Assembly (NCBI GenBank): GCA_965644295.1
Contig: CBFFRP010000298.1
Coordinates: 248,001 to 312,000, forward strand
Reading direction: 5' to 3'
Length of the DNA stretch: 64,000 nucleotides
DNA from: Paraphysomonas bandaiensis
Lineage: Eukaryota; Chrysophyceae
The notes beneath the pieces are model-generated. The model was not told where the DNA came from and did not search any database. It saw only the letters and a list, made by a program, of their open reading frames with translations. Below, piece by piece: positions 1 to 12,991 of the stretch. Numbering within the stretch: the stretch's first letter is position 1; the number at the start of each line of letters is the position of its first letter. The position numbers and the translations under genes are program-made.

Positions 1-2637
1 ACCGCTGTCGTCCACTAGACCACGATACGCTGCGATTAATCCTTTTCTGAGCTTTATTTGAGTTGTTACATATGTTAATCCATCGTCTGGATCTACATGA
101 GCTAGACCTATGAGATATTTGAAACTTTCTACTGTCCTGGAGGTCTCATTCTCTCTGAAGATCTCATTTATCTCTTTAAAATATCTCTTATCCGCTGGTG
201 GAACACATTCGTTGAAAAATACATGTCCTGATATAACAAAATCTCTTAATGCGGGAACAAAGACTATATATCCAGGACCATCCTCTCGATAGCCCATAAA
301 ATACCCAGGCCAGCTATGTCTGTCCCAATTGTTCTTTCGGAGACTGGAATCGATATTCACAAAGCATTTACATCCCCATATTCTGGCATAACTCAAGTCT
401 GGTATTTCGTTTTCGATAAACTGAAGTGGAGACATAAATCCTTTAGCTGTTTGACACGGTAGCCTGTTCTTGATGTGTATTGTCGCCTTTGAGGCTTGTT
501 CCCAGAAATTCGGTGGGAGTCCAGAGTCGATAAGGCTGCTGAGTGCTCGTTCTTTAGTTGTCCGCCATGATCGCTCTTGGAATGGGTTATCCTCGGGGGT
601 ATACGGGGAGTTGAAAGTCCATGTAGCCCCTATTGATTGAAGATACTCTAGAACTTTTCTTGATACCAGCTCCTTCCCCCCATCCGCATGATAATGTTGT
701 AGTCGTTTGCCTTTACTATGTAGATACATGACAACTTTCTGGATGGATTGGATGACGAAATCTTCATCTCTCGTTGGTCCGTAGGAGTCCCATTGGTGTC
801 TGGAAGCTACATCTGTCATCCCGAGTATGTAACGGTTGCCAGTAATGATTGCCTCTGGTGCATGGGGTCCAGAAAAATCGGCTACTACTAGCTCCCCCAG
901 CTCATTTGCTCTTCTTACACGCTTGAGCAGCATTTGTCTGATAGCGTGTCTATGTTTTCGGCGATGAGATTTACCACTAGCACAACCATCACATAGGCCA
1001 CCCGGTAAAGAAGTAGCATTCATCTCCGACTTCGTTAACTTAATACCCGTTACTAATTTTGACTGTACAGCTTTCTGTATGAGTCCAATTGAAGAATGTG
1101 CCAATCTCTTATGTGCTAGAGTTGCGAGTGGGCCTGAAGCAGTTGAAGCAAGGTGGGATTCGTCAATAGGAGTACCGAGGTCTGTTAATGGAATTTCATA
1201 TAGGCCTCCAACTCTCTTACCCTTTGATAGCAGTATTTCATCTTTATATATCTCAACTGATTGGTTTCCGAACAAGATTTTATACCCTAGGTCATCTAAT
1301 TGGCTGATGGACACGAGTGTCCTCGAAGCATGGTCCACGTGCTTGCACTTGGGGATAATACCAAGTCTTCCATGTCCTGAAGAGGTCATAGTCGATCCTG
1401 ACTTAGCTGTTTGAATGTCGGTGAGGCATTCCTCATAATTGGTGATGTATCCGGCTTCAGGTGTGATGGAGACTGTGCAGCCAGAATCAAGGGTTCCCAT
1501 TCCGGCTTCTTGATCAAAAACGAAGTTCGTTTCGTCGTTTGTTGGATATCCGACTCCTCCGAAGTCTCGTCCTTTCTGTTGTAGTGGACCACTGTCTTCA
1601 TAATCTGCAAACTGGTCGGATTCGTCGTTTTCAGTGCTCTGGTGGGTCTGGAATCTAACTTTTTTGAATTTCCTACTGGTTGATTTGTTTCCAGAGGAAC
1701 TCTTCATTTGTTGGATCCTTTCCCATGAGTGTTTGCATTCTGAAGCGATGTGTCCTTTTCCATCGCATCGGAAACACTTAATGTCCTTGTCAGTTCTCTT
1801 GTCATGTTTCGGTTTATTGGAACGGTTTCTGAAAGATGTCCCCTTTTTGCGCTTGGAATTCACTTTACTTTTGAAAAATGGGGGTTTTGAGGCTGCAAGC
1901 TGAATACTGTCGGTTTTTGTTTCTTCGTTGCTTGACAAGAGCATTCCAACAGACGAGCTTCCTAATCCGCGTAGTCTGCGTATGAGTGTTTTGTAGTCAT
2001 CGATAGGGTGCATCTGCAGGTTGATCGCCAGTTCACGATACGTCATATTTTCTTTGGATACCAGGCCTTGTCGAATGCGTGAGATGAGATCTTGGTCACT
2101 TATCCGATGACCATAATTAATCAGCTTGTTTCGGAGCTTTTCGACAGCGTCAAGAAAGTTGATTATCGACTGACCTTTTTTGATTTTTATGCTCTGAAAC
2201 TGGCCAATCAGATCGGTGATTACATCGTTAGTCGTTTTTTCTTTGAAGTGGTTGAGCAAGTCCGTCCAGGCGGTTTTTCCGTCTCCATCGGGGACGTTCT
2301 CCAAAATCCCCTCAGCCTCTTCATCCTGACCAATGATAGAGCTTGCAATGACTGACCATAGGTAGTTATTACCTTCATCATAATATCGTTTCGCATCCTG
2401 ATACTGTTCGAGTCGATACTGGTAGTCCTCGTCATCTGAGTTTTCTCCTGCTTCAGGCTCAATTGGGTGATCGTTCTGTAGAGTATAAACGATCTTAGGC
2501 TTTCTGTAAAACCATGCACGGCACTTCTTCTGCCACTTGGAGAAGTTCTTCGCGTCGAACTTTGGCATTGAGTCTTTCTGTTTTTCGGTTGTTGAATCCG
2601 AGTCGGTTGAGTCGTAACTTGTAACTTTAACTGACAT
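1..2637 (-). mobile_element. Ty1/copia retrotransposon Gag-Pol, 5' part (cut by window edge)
   Basis: One open frame runs from an ATG at 2637 to the left edge with no stop, 879 codons. In order it shows a Gag-like N-terminus; a CCHC zinc knuckle (CFRCDGKGHIASEC, near 1770-1810); a retropepsin active site (LDSGCTVSI, near 1465-1500); a GAG-pre-integrase segment with HKRLAH and LCDGCASGKSH (near 980-1120); and an integrase core with VADFSGPH, HADGGKEL and a distal glutamate in FQERSW. A copia-type post-integrase region (IWGCKCF, GYFMGYR) follows. Integrase lying before the reverse transcriptase, which must be outside the window, is the Ty1/copia order. The intact frame suggests a young, possibly active copy. 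No LTR pair can be tested because the 3' half is missing. Confidence 0.93.
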
Positions 2638-2674
2638 CTCGCTACCAAAATAAGATTTAAGCTTATTAGTAAAA

Positions 2675-3215
2675 CAATGTTGTGATTATTAGAGTGTAAG
2701 TAATGAACACGATAGAGTGAAAATTATAAATAACAATATAGAATGTACTATCATGCACAACGGAATAGTTAGAAGTGTAACTGATAATGACGACGTTATG
2801 ATGACGATCACGTATCTTCGACAGATACTCTCTCTAATTCAGTTCATGGTATATTTCATTGAACATTATAACTCACAGATACAATCATGTATTAAGCTGA
2901 ATCCTAATACAACTCCTTAGATACTTTTCTGAAGATGATTGACTCCAATGCACGGAAACATTTTTTGCTAGTACAGTACAATTACGAACCATCTTAATAT
3001 ACGATAGTATATGTGAATTATAGTGTTTAATGAAATATCTCACAAACTGAATTAATGATAGTTTCTGTTTCTGCTGAATATTCATGATCGCCATTATAAC
3101 GTTAGTCATTGTCAGTTACATTTCTAATTATTCCGTTGCACGTTCTACATCATTATTCAATTCTTACGTTACTGTGTTCATTACTCATCACTTTTTCATT
3201 CTAATAATCTCATCG
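2675..3215. repeat. Large imperfect inverted repeat upstream of the copia ORF
   Basis: The left arm (about 2675-2890) and right arm (about 2985-3215) are reverse complements with roughly 80-85% identity by eye and a centre of about 95 bp. The match can be followed through CAACGGAATAgTTAGAA and TTAATTCAGTTTGTGA-like blocks on both arms. It occupies the place where a copia leader or LTR would lie. It may be two LTR pieces in opposite orientation, or a foldback element inserted next to the retrotransposon. I see no coding capacity in it. Confidence 0.7.
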
Positions 3216-3450
3216 GTTTTTGTATCCTAATAGAGATTTGACGTACGGAGATCACTATATGTTATAATTGTCCCCTAGCCCTGATTGAAACCTTTGACGA
3301 CAAACCTTGTCAGTTTAAATACGGCAGTACGGATTTTATCTAGTATGTATAACAAACTTTCGAATTATTTATATACATGTGTATAATCTAATGTCTAATC
3401 TTATCACTTCTCTATCGTAACTTCACAGTAAGTACACATATATACCAAAA

Positions 3451-6400
3451 CTAATCTGAAAACTCTCCTATATCTTCTTCGCATAGGGTTACATTTCTAT
3501 TCTCACTCCGTGCAGGGTGTGTGTCAGCAGGCACTACTGGAGCAGGAGTGTAAACCCTATTGCTACCTATTGCTCGCACACAATGAAGAAGAGGTTGTGG
3601 AAGAACACTAGGATTTCCACCACACACAGACCTATTGTTGAGAACTTCCAGACCTCTGTACGCAGAACCACCCACATCAGTGGGCGACATATACCTGACG
3701 TAAGGAACAAGCGTGATTATCGTCTCTGCAGGGGAGAGGGTGGAAAGAGAGGAATAAGAATCTGATAGAAGGGACTTCAAGGCAGATACGTTTCGAAGAA
3801 CACGCTGTTGTGCCACCCTACGTAACAGCAAACCCAGTAATTTAATATAATACTTGTACAAGTACACACACAACACAGGTAATACAGGCATATTCAGACA
3901 GATAAAGTACATTATGTCCAAAGATCTGGGGCGCCGGACTGGGGTCATGCCTTTAGACTCAGATCTTTTAATACTAGTTCCTTCAGTAGTCCTTACTCGC
4001 TTACTTCCTATTTCCGGTACATCCTCAGCAGTCAAGTCCACTACTTGGGAAGCTCCTGTGGTGCAGAAGAGGATAAGATAATAATGAAATGAGCGCATAC
4101 ACGAAACCAGCAGTAAGTATGCATAGCTGAATACATACAATGGATGATAAAGTATAAAGATACAGTATATTTCACCTGCATCTGAAGATGTCACAGGTTG
4201 GAGCCACACCGAGGAGGAAACAGAGCTCGCCCTACTAATTATAGATTCCGCAGCATCCGTGAGGAAAGATGTATCGCTTCGGTCAAGTTGCAACGATGTC
4301 GTGTATTGCCTGTAAAAACAACGCCATTAAAGACAACAAACCAAGTATGCTCTCTACACTGTTTTTTGTTCGATAATAACACTCTTTCGAGCATAAAAAA
4401 TGAAAAAAAATACTCACCTTTGCATAATGATATCAGCATCACAAAAGTCCTCCAAAGCCCTCTAATTAAAAGCTTACTACATATATAAGGTACAGAAATT
4501 CACCAAACCTCTGCCCTTTCCAAAGCATCCAATTCTTCGTGAGGTAATGGAACTTTGCGGTTCTGTATATCCATAAATATAGCTGATAGATAGTCATATT
4601 GTTATAGAAGCAGACGACGCATAGTAATTTCATTGAGCGTTACCTATGCAGTTGTGTTGTAGAAACGCTAGGGCGATATCGAGAGGAAAACCCAGACTGC
4701 ATATAATAAGGTATTAGATGATCTCACCATTCATCGTAAACAGTAGATGTCACTTCTATGTACACTGTCGTACTCACTTTTGCAGCACTTCCTCTGGAGC
4801 AAAAGGAAGTCTATAAGATTCATCTAAAGGACAAGGAAAATGTCAGCGAACTAGACGGGCATCTCTGAACTATAGTACAATAATCTCTTCTATATACTTA
4901 TTGATAAATACCTAGTCGTGAGTGCAACAGTTTCGCCACTCCGTAAAGAGAAGAGAATGTTGTATCTCTTTTACCACTGGATTGAGTGTTGTCCGTGATG
5001 GCTACACAGGTATTCCCCCCTAGCATCAGTGCTTGCAGCTGCGATATTGCATGGCTAGAATATATCCGTACACGATAAAATGTTACCATCACGGTATGAA
5101 TTCGACATGAAATAACGTAACATACAAAGTAAAGAACACTCTTACCGCAAATCTCCTAAGCATGATTCACTAATAAACTCGATAGTACGCTTACTGGGCA
5201 TAACTGGTTGGGGAAGCTGCTTTTCTGAACGTTTCCAATGGCCGTTAAGCTCAGAGAACTCCACGGCTACGTCTATTATTAGAACAGAATACACTACAAG
5301 AAAACAACATACCTGCTATACGCGAGAGGATCTTTTGGGCATTGAGAGGAGTAATAGGCGTACAGTATATAACCTCCAAGTTAACCCTATAGAATAAATA
5401 AAGTATTGAGTCAACAAAATTACAATATCATAATCACATCTGTTTGAAGATTTTACTCTATGTTAACCAGAACATACAAACATGCGCCCTTCATGACACC
5501 ATAGTGTATTTGTTACGTTGATGCTTCGTATATCTCAACTACACAGGCCACTACACAGACAGCACACTTCATACCGGTTGTGCAAATGCTTCGGAATGAG
5601 CTCGTCCACCGCAAAAAAACTATCATCTTTGCCGGGTACATCACTCAATATAAGTACCACCGGATGACGCATCGCCACTAGAGTCTTAACTATTCCCACC
5701 CCTCTTTCGCGAGAAGAGATTGGCTCCAAAAGGAGGTTTGGGTCATGAACAAGAATAATATGACCATTTTTACTGACAGTTCTATCTTCTGAATGACCTT
5801 TCACTTGGCTGTTGCTCTTACTCGAAGTAGAGAAGCTGAGAGCCTTGTATGAGGACCGCAACGCCAAGTCGGCGACCTCCTGAGTGCGTATCACAATAAG
5901 ACCAAAAGTATGCATAAGTCACCACAACACTACTCATTACTATCACAGCTACACCCACCGTACGAGACGAAGTGCTATAAACTTGAGACCTTGAATAACG
6001 TTTTTCTATAGGTAGTATTGTATTGCCGGCTTGCCAGTCCCCAGTTGTGTTAGGCGATCCAGTTGAGTCGCACATATCGTCCGTCCACTCAGTCATGGAT
6101 ATACCTAGCTCCTGTAAAGAGCAATAGGATCAATTTGATCATATGCGTATAGCAATATCCAATATACCGAACACAAAACTTTCACTAACGTGCTCTTGCA
6201 GCAGCCAGAGCAACCACACAACACGAGTACAGGCTGTAGACCACTCTCACTGGATCTCTGCAATACATGCTTCCTAAGCCACTCTTGAACGCTTTTAACA
6301 CGAGAACTGTGTGTCGCTAGTTCCTTTGATGACCTTGGCTCGTACTTATCTTGCCAAAGTATATGAGATTTCGTTGCACTGGTTGATATATCTGATTCTA

Positions 6401-6476
6401 GAGGCACTTTGATTGTTTTTCGTGTTTTTCCTCTTGAGCGACCCTCAAAGCATAATGCCTGACCTTTCATTGTCAT
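3451..6476 (-). CDS. RAD17: RAD17-like checkpoint clamp loader
   Basis: Homologue of RAD17, the large subunit of the alternative clamp loader that places the 9-1-1 clamp at DNA damage. About 13 exons; clear ones are 6168-6476, 5959-6111, 5575-5879, 5313-5386, 5146-5272, 4912-5054, 4778-4823 and 4644-4696. Smaller exons follow down to a TAG at 3451. Family motifs cross the junctions: WQDKYEPRSSKELA then VQEWLRKH; the P-loop region; ELGISMTEW; GHIILVHDPN; GDLRHAISQLQ split by an intron; LAFLQHNC; and a C-terminal LVPYVRYM. The Walker A reads CGCSGCCKST, so the glycine before the catalytic lysine is cysteine. The C-terminal third is low-complexity and less certain. The gene is head-to-head with the glycosyltransferase gene at 7051. 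Confidence 0.88.
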
Positions 6477-7050
6477 AGCAATTAATAAAATAGATTCATT
6501 ATTTCAAATTAGCATTTAGAGTTACTTTCATATACATTGCAGTGCTACTGCCTGATCGTTTGATGCGTCAATATACTCTGCACATGCCAAAATACTACAA
6601 AAAACTGTGCAAAATATGGTAACATTTTACTAAAATCGGAAAGTTACGACTATAATTCTTAGAAACCGCTACTATTATGCAATCTGATACACAAAACTGA
6701 TACTTTATATTATAGAAACCCCATATTTTCTCCAGGATTTAAAAAGTGAAGTTTGTCGTTAATGCTGCTATATTCCTATCAAAGAATCCCATCAATGGAA
6801 AGAACGAAGTTAGAAAGTGAAGTTCATTTTATCACTTCGTTATATAGGAACTAGAAATGATCGCAAAGCACTGCATGATTCCATAGTGTTTATGTATCTA
6901 TTGAGACGAAGTGAATTGTGTAGTTGAAAGTGAGAAACTATCTGATTATACTTCAATGTAATGACTAGACAGTGTTTCATATAGTTATTTTCATAGTTTA
7001 TAATTCATAGTTACTGTCCTGTTTATTTGATTGAGTTAATATTTCGAGTG
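6477..7050. promoter_or_regulatory. Shared 5' region between RAD17 and the tri-modular glycosyltransferase
   Basis: This 574-bp AT-rich spacer separates two divergent genes and must hold both promoters. A GCAGTGCTACTGC palindrome-like block lies near 6540, and short GAAGTGA/TCACTTC repeats occur at 6745-6915. No open frame or RNA gene is visible. Confidence 0.45.
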
Positions 7051-10000
7051 ATGAAGCTCTCACGCAGACTGGTCAACATGCTGCTGTGGACTATAGTCAA
7101 CATCGTCCTCTGCATGTGGCTGTGGCACTATCATTTAACGAGCCCTAACACAGCAGATCCTATGAGCACCATAGAAACCAGACTTGCATCCTCAACAATC
7201 TCTATGACATCTCCTCCATTGCTATCTACTCTACAGTCCTCTGTACCGATGCCAGAGTATCGGACAATGTTCAGAGCGGATGTGTTCAGATCATATACTG
7301 GTTTATATCATCATAACTCTAGTGGTAAGCTCCGGTCAATAAGAATGTTGACTGAATTCAATGGCACGGCCGGGTGGTGCGATATAGATGTCGGACAAAG
7401 ACGGACCGCGCTAGAAGAGTATGGACTTCCCTCTTTTCGTACCTCAGTAATGGACATAGAAGGCGGTGTACCCCAGCTGAAGCGATATGCATGCGACGCA
7501 GTCAACTCCTCTTTGAATGCTGCTATTCCTGTGAAGAGTGGTATGGTGGTGGTTCTGACCACATGTAACCAGTTGGGCGTCACGGTGCAAACAATACAAT
7601 ACCTGGAAAAGAGCAGTGACCCTTTCGATGTCCTTGTTATCGATGATCATTCAATTGATGGGACATATGAGTACCTCACCAGGAGGGTATGTAGTACAGC
7701 GAAAATGACGCACTTTTAACAATGCGTAGGGTTATGCTGTTATAAGGAACACTCACCCACAGGGCCTCACTCATTCTTGGAACATCGGATACAGGTACGT
7801 GATCTATATCTGTGCGACTACACTATAGCACTGTAATATTAGAATTGTATGTTATGAATTTTGCTTCATAAAGTGAAGTTAGTAGTGCATACCCTATGTA
7901 CGCTTGTGGACCTTGTACGTAATTTTCGGTGTATGTGCTACCAGTATATTGATTACGTGATGTGCGTCAGGGTGGCGCGGGATTTGGGTTATGAGTACTT
8001 AATAGTTATCAACAATGATGTCTTAGTGCCGGAAGGTGCCATGGCTGTGTTGCAGCAGGTCTGACACAGTAGTGACGAACTGGTTCATCTTATTTCCTAC
8101 CGTTGTGATGTGTGCAGGTGCTTTCCAATGAAACCCTTGTTGTACCAGTGACTACCCCCAAGGGCGCGGGACATAACCCCGCACAGGTGCTATTGTATGA
8201 TGTGTAGTATATTCGTGTCGCTAAAGCTGTGCTGTAGTCACTCTTGTATGCACACGGGCTCAACATGAGTCATTCAGACTACCTCGACAACCCATCTAAT
8301 GCAGACAAAGTACAGCGAACTTTGTCCAGAAAGTTTGAGAGATCAGGTAGCATGTACATATGACAGTAATAATGGTGTCATAAAGACTTTTTAATGTACA
8401 TAATATGAATAGCGAATCGTTTAAAGTTATCTGAGTGGAATGGGCGTGTTAAGTTCAATGGATTTTTCTTCGGCGTGAATATGGCGGCTATTCGACCAGC
8501 GGTTTTTGATTCTGACCACCTTTTTGACCCTGACACTGTTATGGTGAGAACTTGTGTATTGCTGTCACAATGCAATACCATAAGCGTTACACGTTTTTGA
8601 TAAGGTGGACCAAGAAGATCGGCTGACAGCTAGAATGGCGCGTCACGGTTTGGTCCCGAAGATATGCCCATTCGTGTTTATTTTTCACTTCAAATCCGCC
8701 ACCGTAAAGGTGTGATTCTATGACTAGGAGTTGCCGAAAAATATTTTCAGTCTGATGTATGAAATAGGCTTCGAATTATATTCTTGGCTCAAAGACCGAG
8801 ACCCGCAATGACCTTTCTCTGTATCACCCAGAACTGTCCACTCCGAATTCTACCAGCTCTTTTTCTTTCCTCTCTCTGAAGGTATCTCCACCAACCTTGC
8901 GGCTATATCCTCCTTCGGAAAGTAAGGCTGTCATTGCAATGGCTGTATCCAACCCCGCGACGCACCCCAATGCTGGCGACATATTTACTGCACGTGAGCT
9001 AGGAAATGCACTGGAGGAGAGATTCAGTGTGGAAATACGTTACCTGTATAGGGTATTTGCGATCTCAATACTATTTTTTGTATAATCATGGTGTCTGTCA
9101 TGTGATGTAGAACGTGAACTGGTATGAGGTTGAGAATGTGGATGTTGTTGTAGCGTTTTTGGACCAGTATAGAGTGACCAGTGTAAGTAGTGTGTATGTA
9201 TGTCTAAGCGTCCACTGTAGAGGATGCAGTTGACTCTCCGTGTGATATTCATATCGATATTGACAGTTAAGAAATACAAAGCCATCCCTGATTACTGTGG
9301 CCTGGATGCGTAATTGGTTTAGTAGGTAGGTACTCTTGAGTAGCGCCATTTGCATATGACGTGGTATCAGATGGCTTTCATGTCCTTGGATTGGCAATTA
9401 TAATTTACTTTTGACATCCTCTGCTGTGGCGGCTTCTTTTTTTAAAAGTTTCGAGGGTAAGTTCTGTTCATCGAGTTGTATATGACTTTTTCTGGGGCCA
9501 GCTCATTGTATGGTCTGTAGAATTGTCTGTGGAATGTAATAGCCGCTGTCCATCAGTTTTTGGTGCTACTCGTCGACGCTTGCCCATACAAGGTACTCTT
9601 TACCGTCCTTTCATACCCAAACATGACTTCTCCTATGATATCTGCATGGTATGTGATATATTCAGTGGGGGTGCTGCGGATTGCTACAAACCCCTTGAAA
9701 TTTTCCCCTGGTACTCGGTCGTCAAAATTTTTTGCTGACTATTCGTTCACCGGTGAGCACTCGCTTCTATGTACACTTGTCTATTGCTTATTACCTATAT
9801 CCTGGTGTACAGGAAACTACTGGGAGGTACCAAGAGATATTATGGCACTGGACCCCGGTAACCTTTCGGAATATAAGGGTGTTATTGTTGGCAAGAACTG
9901 GAATGTGTGTTAGACAACAGTGCGTTATTCTTGAAATATAACACTGCTAACAGACTGCACCTGTATCCAGCCAGTGGAAGCGCATGATTCATCGCGATGT

Positions 10001-12016
10001 GCCATACCGACTTATGCCCATGGTAGTATGAATGAAATTATTTTAAGTCATGTATATCATTACAACCCGTGGTCACATATTTCACTGTCAGTGGTAAACA
10101 TCTTATCTGTACTTGATGTAGGTGTACAGATCTTCCAAAATTGTAATAGACGATGCTAACCACGTCACGAAGCCGTGGGGAAGTGTGAATTCCCGAGTAT
10201 ACGACGCGCTGGCTTGTGGGACATTAGTCATCACAAATGGTCTGTGTATTGGTTACCACATATCTTTGCCGTATGACCACTGTCTTTCTCTGCAGGAATC
10301 CTCGGCAGTGCTGACACTTTTGGGAGGGAACTCCCCACTTATTCCAACATGACTGGTAGGATTGTGACGATAATGGTGGTGCTCTATTTATTTGTTTCCC
10401 TACTAATGATTTCCTGGCCTCGACATCTTGTATTATGCTTACAATGACACAGAGCTGACCAAGAAGCTGCGCCTGTACTTATCGAATGATACTCTCAGGC
10501 AACAGCTTGCTGATAGGTTGTATCACGAGGTAGTTATAATACAGCTAACAGCTTTGCTTTCACTTCTTGTATTTGTGTTGAAGGTGATGAATAAGCACAC
10601 TTATACCAACAGGGCAGATGAATTTGTTGCGTCTGTAAACTGTAAGTGGAAAGAAATGATCTCTTGACAATACTGTTTGTTTTTGTGGTGTGTGCTCGCT
10701 ACTGCAAAACTTACAATCTTACAACACGTCTACGAACTAATAAGTTTATCTAACTGATATGCTGTCAGCGGTCACACAGTTCCCTTTACTCCGCCCTCGT
10801 GAGAGTCCGACTGATGCTTCGTTTCGTGATCATGAAGGTACTGCAATCTTCAGTAATAATTTCGCAAGAAGTAGGCGCTACAGTGACCCTGGTTCATTAC
10901 AAACTTTGAATTGTACGGAGGAGCAGATGCCATCGATATGCGTGGGAGTTAGAGTCGCTGAAGGTTTGTATGTATTGCGGTATAGTATGCACTTATGTAT
11001 GTTTGTAAAGGGCACTATGAGAATTGGTTAGGGGTCTTGTTGGAAGGCCTCCTTGCTCAACACAGTGGTTCCACACATCGTAGCACTCTTGACTTGTTGC
11101 TCTTTATCATAAACACTGATGAAGCTTCCTCTAATTTCCTCACACGGTTGCACAATACCGTAGACAGGGTTAATGGGGCTTCTGGGCGATGCAATGCAAG
11201 GGTTCTGTGGGATACCTCAATGCCCGCACGACAAGAGAAAAACAAATTTTATGGTTACGATACGAGCGACATGCTGCTGGACTATCTCACGAGCAAGGTA
11301 TATTAACATGACTTATATGTAGTTGTTTTAATGAAAGTGTCCCTTTTGTTTACAATGTACGAGCAGACAGAGTGCGAGTGGATCATGTTTACTAATGGAG
11401 ATAACATGTATAATATGGTAAGCGGCATGCATGTTATGCATTGGATATTGTTATACACACTGTGGTGGACTAACTTACTTGTGGTATAGGCATGGTTTGA
11501 TACAGTTGCCCCATATGCGAAAAAACCAGAATTGGTATGAGCCAAATGTGATACGTTTTGATAGGCTTATTTTACGTTGTTTAGTCGATCATAGGATGGG
11601 ATTTCGTATCTCATCACCCCAGGTTTGTGCTTCGTATTCGCAATGTATTGGCACTTATTTAACCAGTTGCTTGGTAAACAGAAAGGGTGGTACCGAACAG
11701 CCCATTCGAATAGCTCTCAAGCGCAGATATGTCGACCTTGGAAGTGTGCTTATTCGCTCTCGAGAATTGAAAAGAATCGGCGCTGAGTTCATGCCCGACT
11801 CCATATTTACTCAGGATCTCTTTGCCAGAGACTTCTTTTTAGTAGATAAGGTGGTAAAATCGCTTAATGCGTCTGCAGTGAAGCTACTGCACAAGGTGCT
11901 TCTCTTCCACCAATAGGATATAGAATCACTGAGCTCATCTCATCTCATGGTATTATTATTAGCGGGACGCTGCCGATGATCTTACAATTGCTGACTTCTC
12001 GTGGGAGTTAGTTTAA
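7051..12016 (+). CDS. Tri-modular glycosyltransferase: GT2 + CgeB-like GT + third GT module
   Basis: The ATG at 7051 opens a type II membrane anchor (RRLVNMLLWTIVNIVLCMWL). Module 1 is GT2: VVVLTTCNQ, VLVIDDHSIDGT, then LIVINNDVLVPEGAM on exon 7971-8058. Module 2 (about 8880-10640) resembles CgeB / Glyco_trans_1_2 proteins: HPNAGDIFTARELGNAL, TVAWMRNWFSR, VFGATRRRLPI, DYSFTGNYWEVPRDI and SRVYDALACGTLVITNG. Module 3 (about 10930-12016) has IMFTNGDNMYN, IIGWDFVSHHPR and RRYVDLGSVLIRSREL. The second frame has a stop at 10667, but a GTAAGT donor at 10642 joins an acceptor ending at 10768 in frame, so modules 2 and 3 are read as one protein. The last exon is 11963-12016. Likely Golgi/ER lumenal glycan assembly; acceptor and donor sugars are unknown. 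Several internal splice sites between 8187 and 10100 are approximate. Confidence 0.78.
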
Positions 12017-12991
12017 ATAGTGTATTAGTCGTAGAATCATTGTATATCGTCTGTCACAGAGATTGTGACATTAATATCAGCTTAGATATAGCTCGATTTA
12101 TGTTTTATGTTGCTTTTTTGATTTTTTCTTATTATTATTGCTGCTTATCACGAAGTAATTATAAGATACTTTTTTCGTCCAAATGCTTGTGCCAACGTTT
12201 TATGATGAGATGAATTCCACATTTTTCAAATAGCAGAGGAATGGCAATATAAAAGACTTGCAAACCTCTATAGAGTACTCAGCTCCACAATCACAGAAGA
12301 TGAGAGAAAACCAAACTCATACTATAAAATACATCTAATTCACGTAAAGTATATGCAAGCAAAACACGCATAATGTATAAACATGATTATCGCAACGTAT
12401 TATATTCAGTACTTCAGGCTACACCAGGTCATACATATATATCAGCATGGATAGAAAGCCAAGCATTCTCTAGCCTTAATCATTTAAAATCTTTGATATA
12501 TGTTAGAAATTCTTATTGTTTGTATCACTTCTATATGCGTATATCATATATGTCGCTTTGACTCCTACCACATCTTCAAGACAGTCACTCATAGGTCCAA
12601 GAATTAAGAACTACTGTAATCTGTAATGAATTGTTCCATTTAGAATATAAATTATGTACGAGAATAAGAATACCCAAAATTATGTAAACAAAAGGGGTTG
12701 TATGTAAGAATATCCATCAAGTTGTTTATGACTGACTGTGCTTATTGCAGAAAGTTGTTTGATGAACTGCGAAATCAATTCATCTATCAGGCATCCAGCC
12801 AGTACCGTAGATACTAGTGTCGTATAATGCCATGCCAAGTGCATAACCACGCCACAGGAACAAGGGATCATAGATTGAAAAATGACTTCAAGAAAATTTT
12901 TATAGCTACTAATCTATGACTACTCCACACATTAAATAAGGCTAGCTCACAACTGTTTGCCTGTGAAACAGGGAATAAAAAACTACGGCAA
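12017..12991. other. Convergent intergenic region, no gene seen
   Basis: AT-rich spacer between the 3' ends of the glycosyltransferase and RPB9 genes. Only short unsupported frames occur. I see no RNA gene or strong repeat. Confidence 0.5.

Noticed and set aside
4824-4869. 18-nt micro-exon and 28-nt intron in RAD17
   Set aside because: A single 88-nt intron (4824-4911) joins the flanking exons in the same frame and needs no extra exon.
10668-10758. Separate gene starting at ATG 10759
   Set aside because: The intron 10642-10768 joins the upstream frame to this one in phase, and a 91-bp gap between separate genes would be unusually small here.
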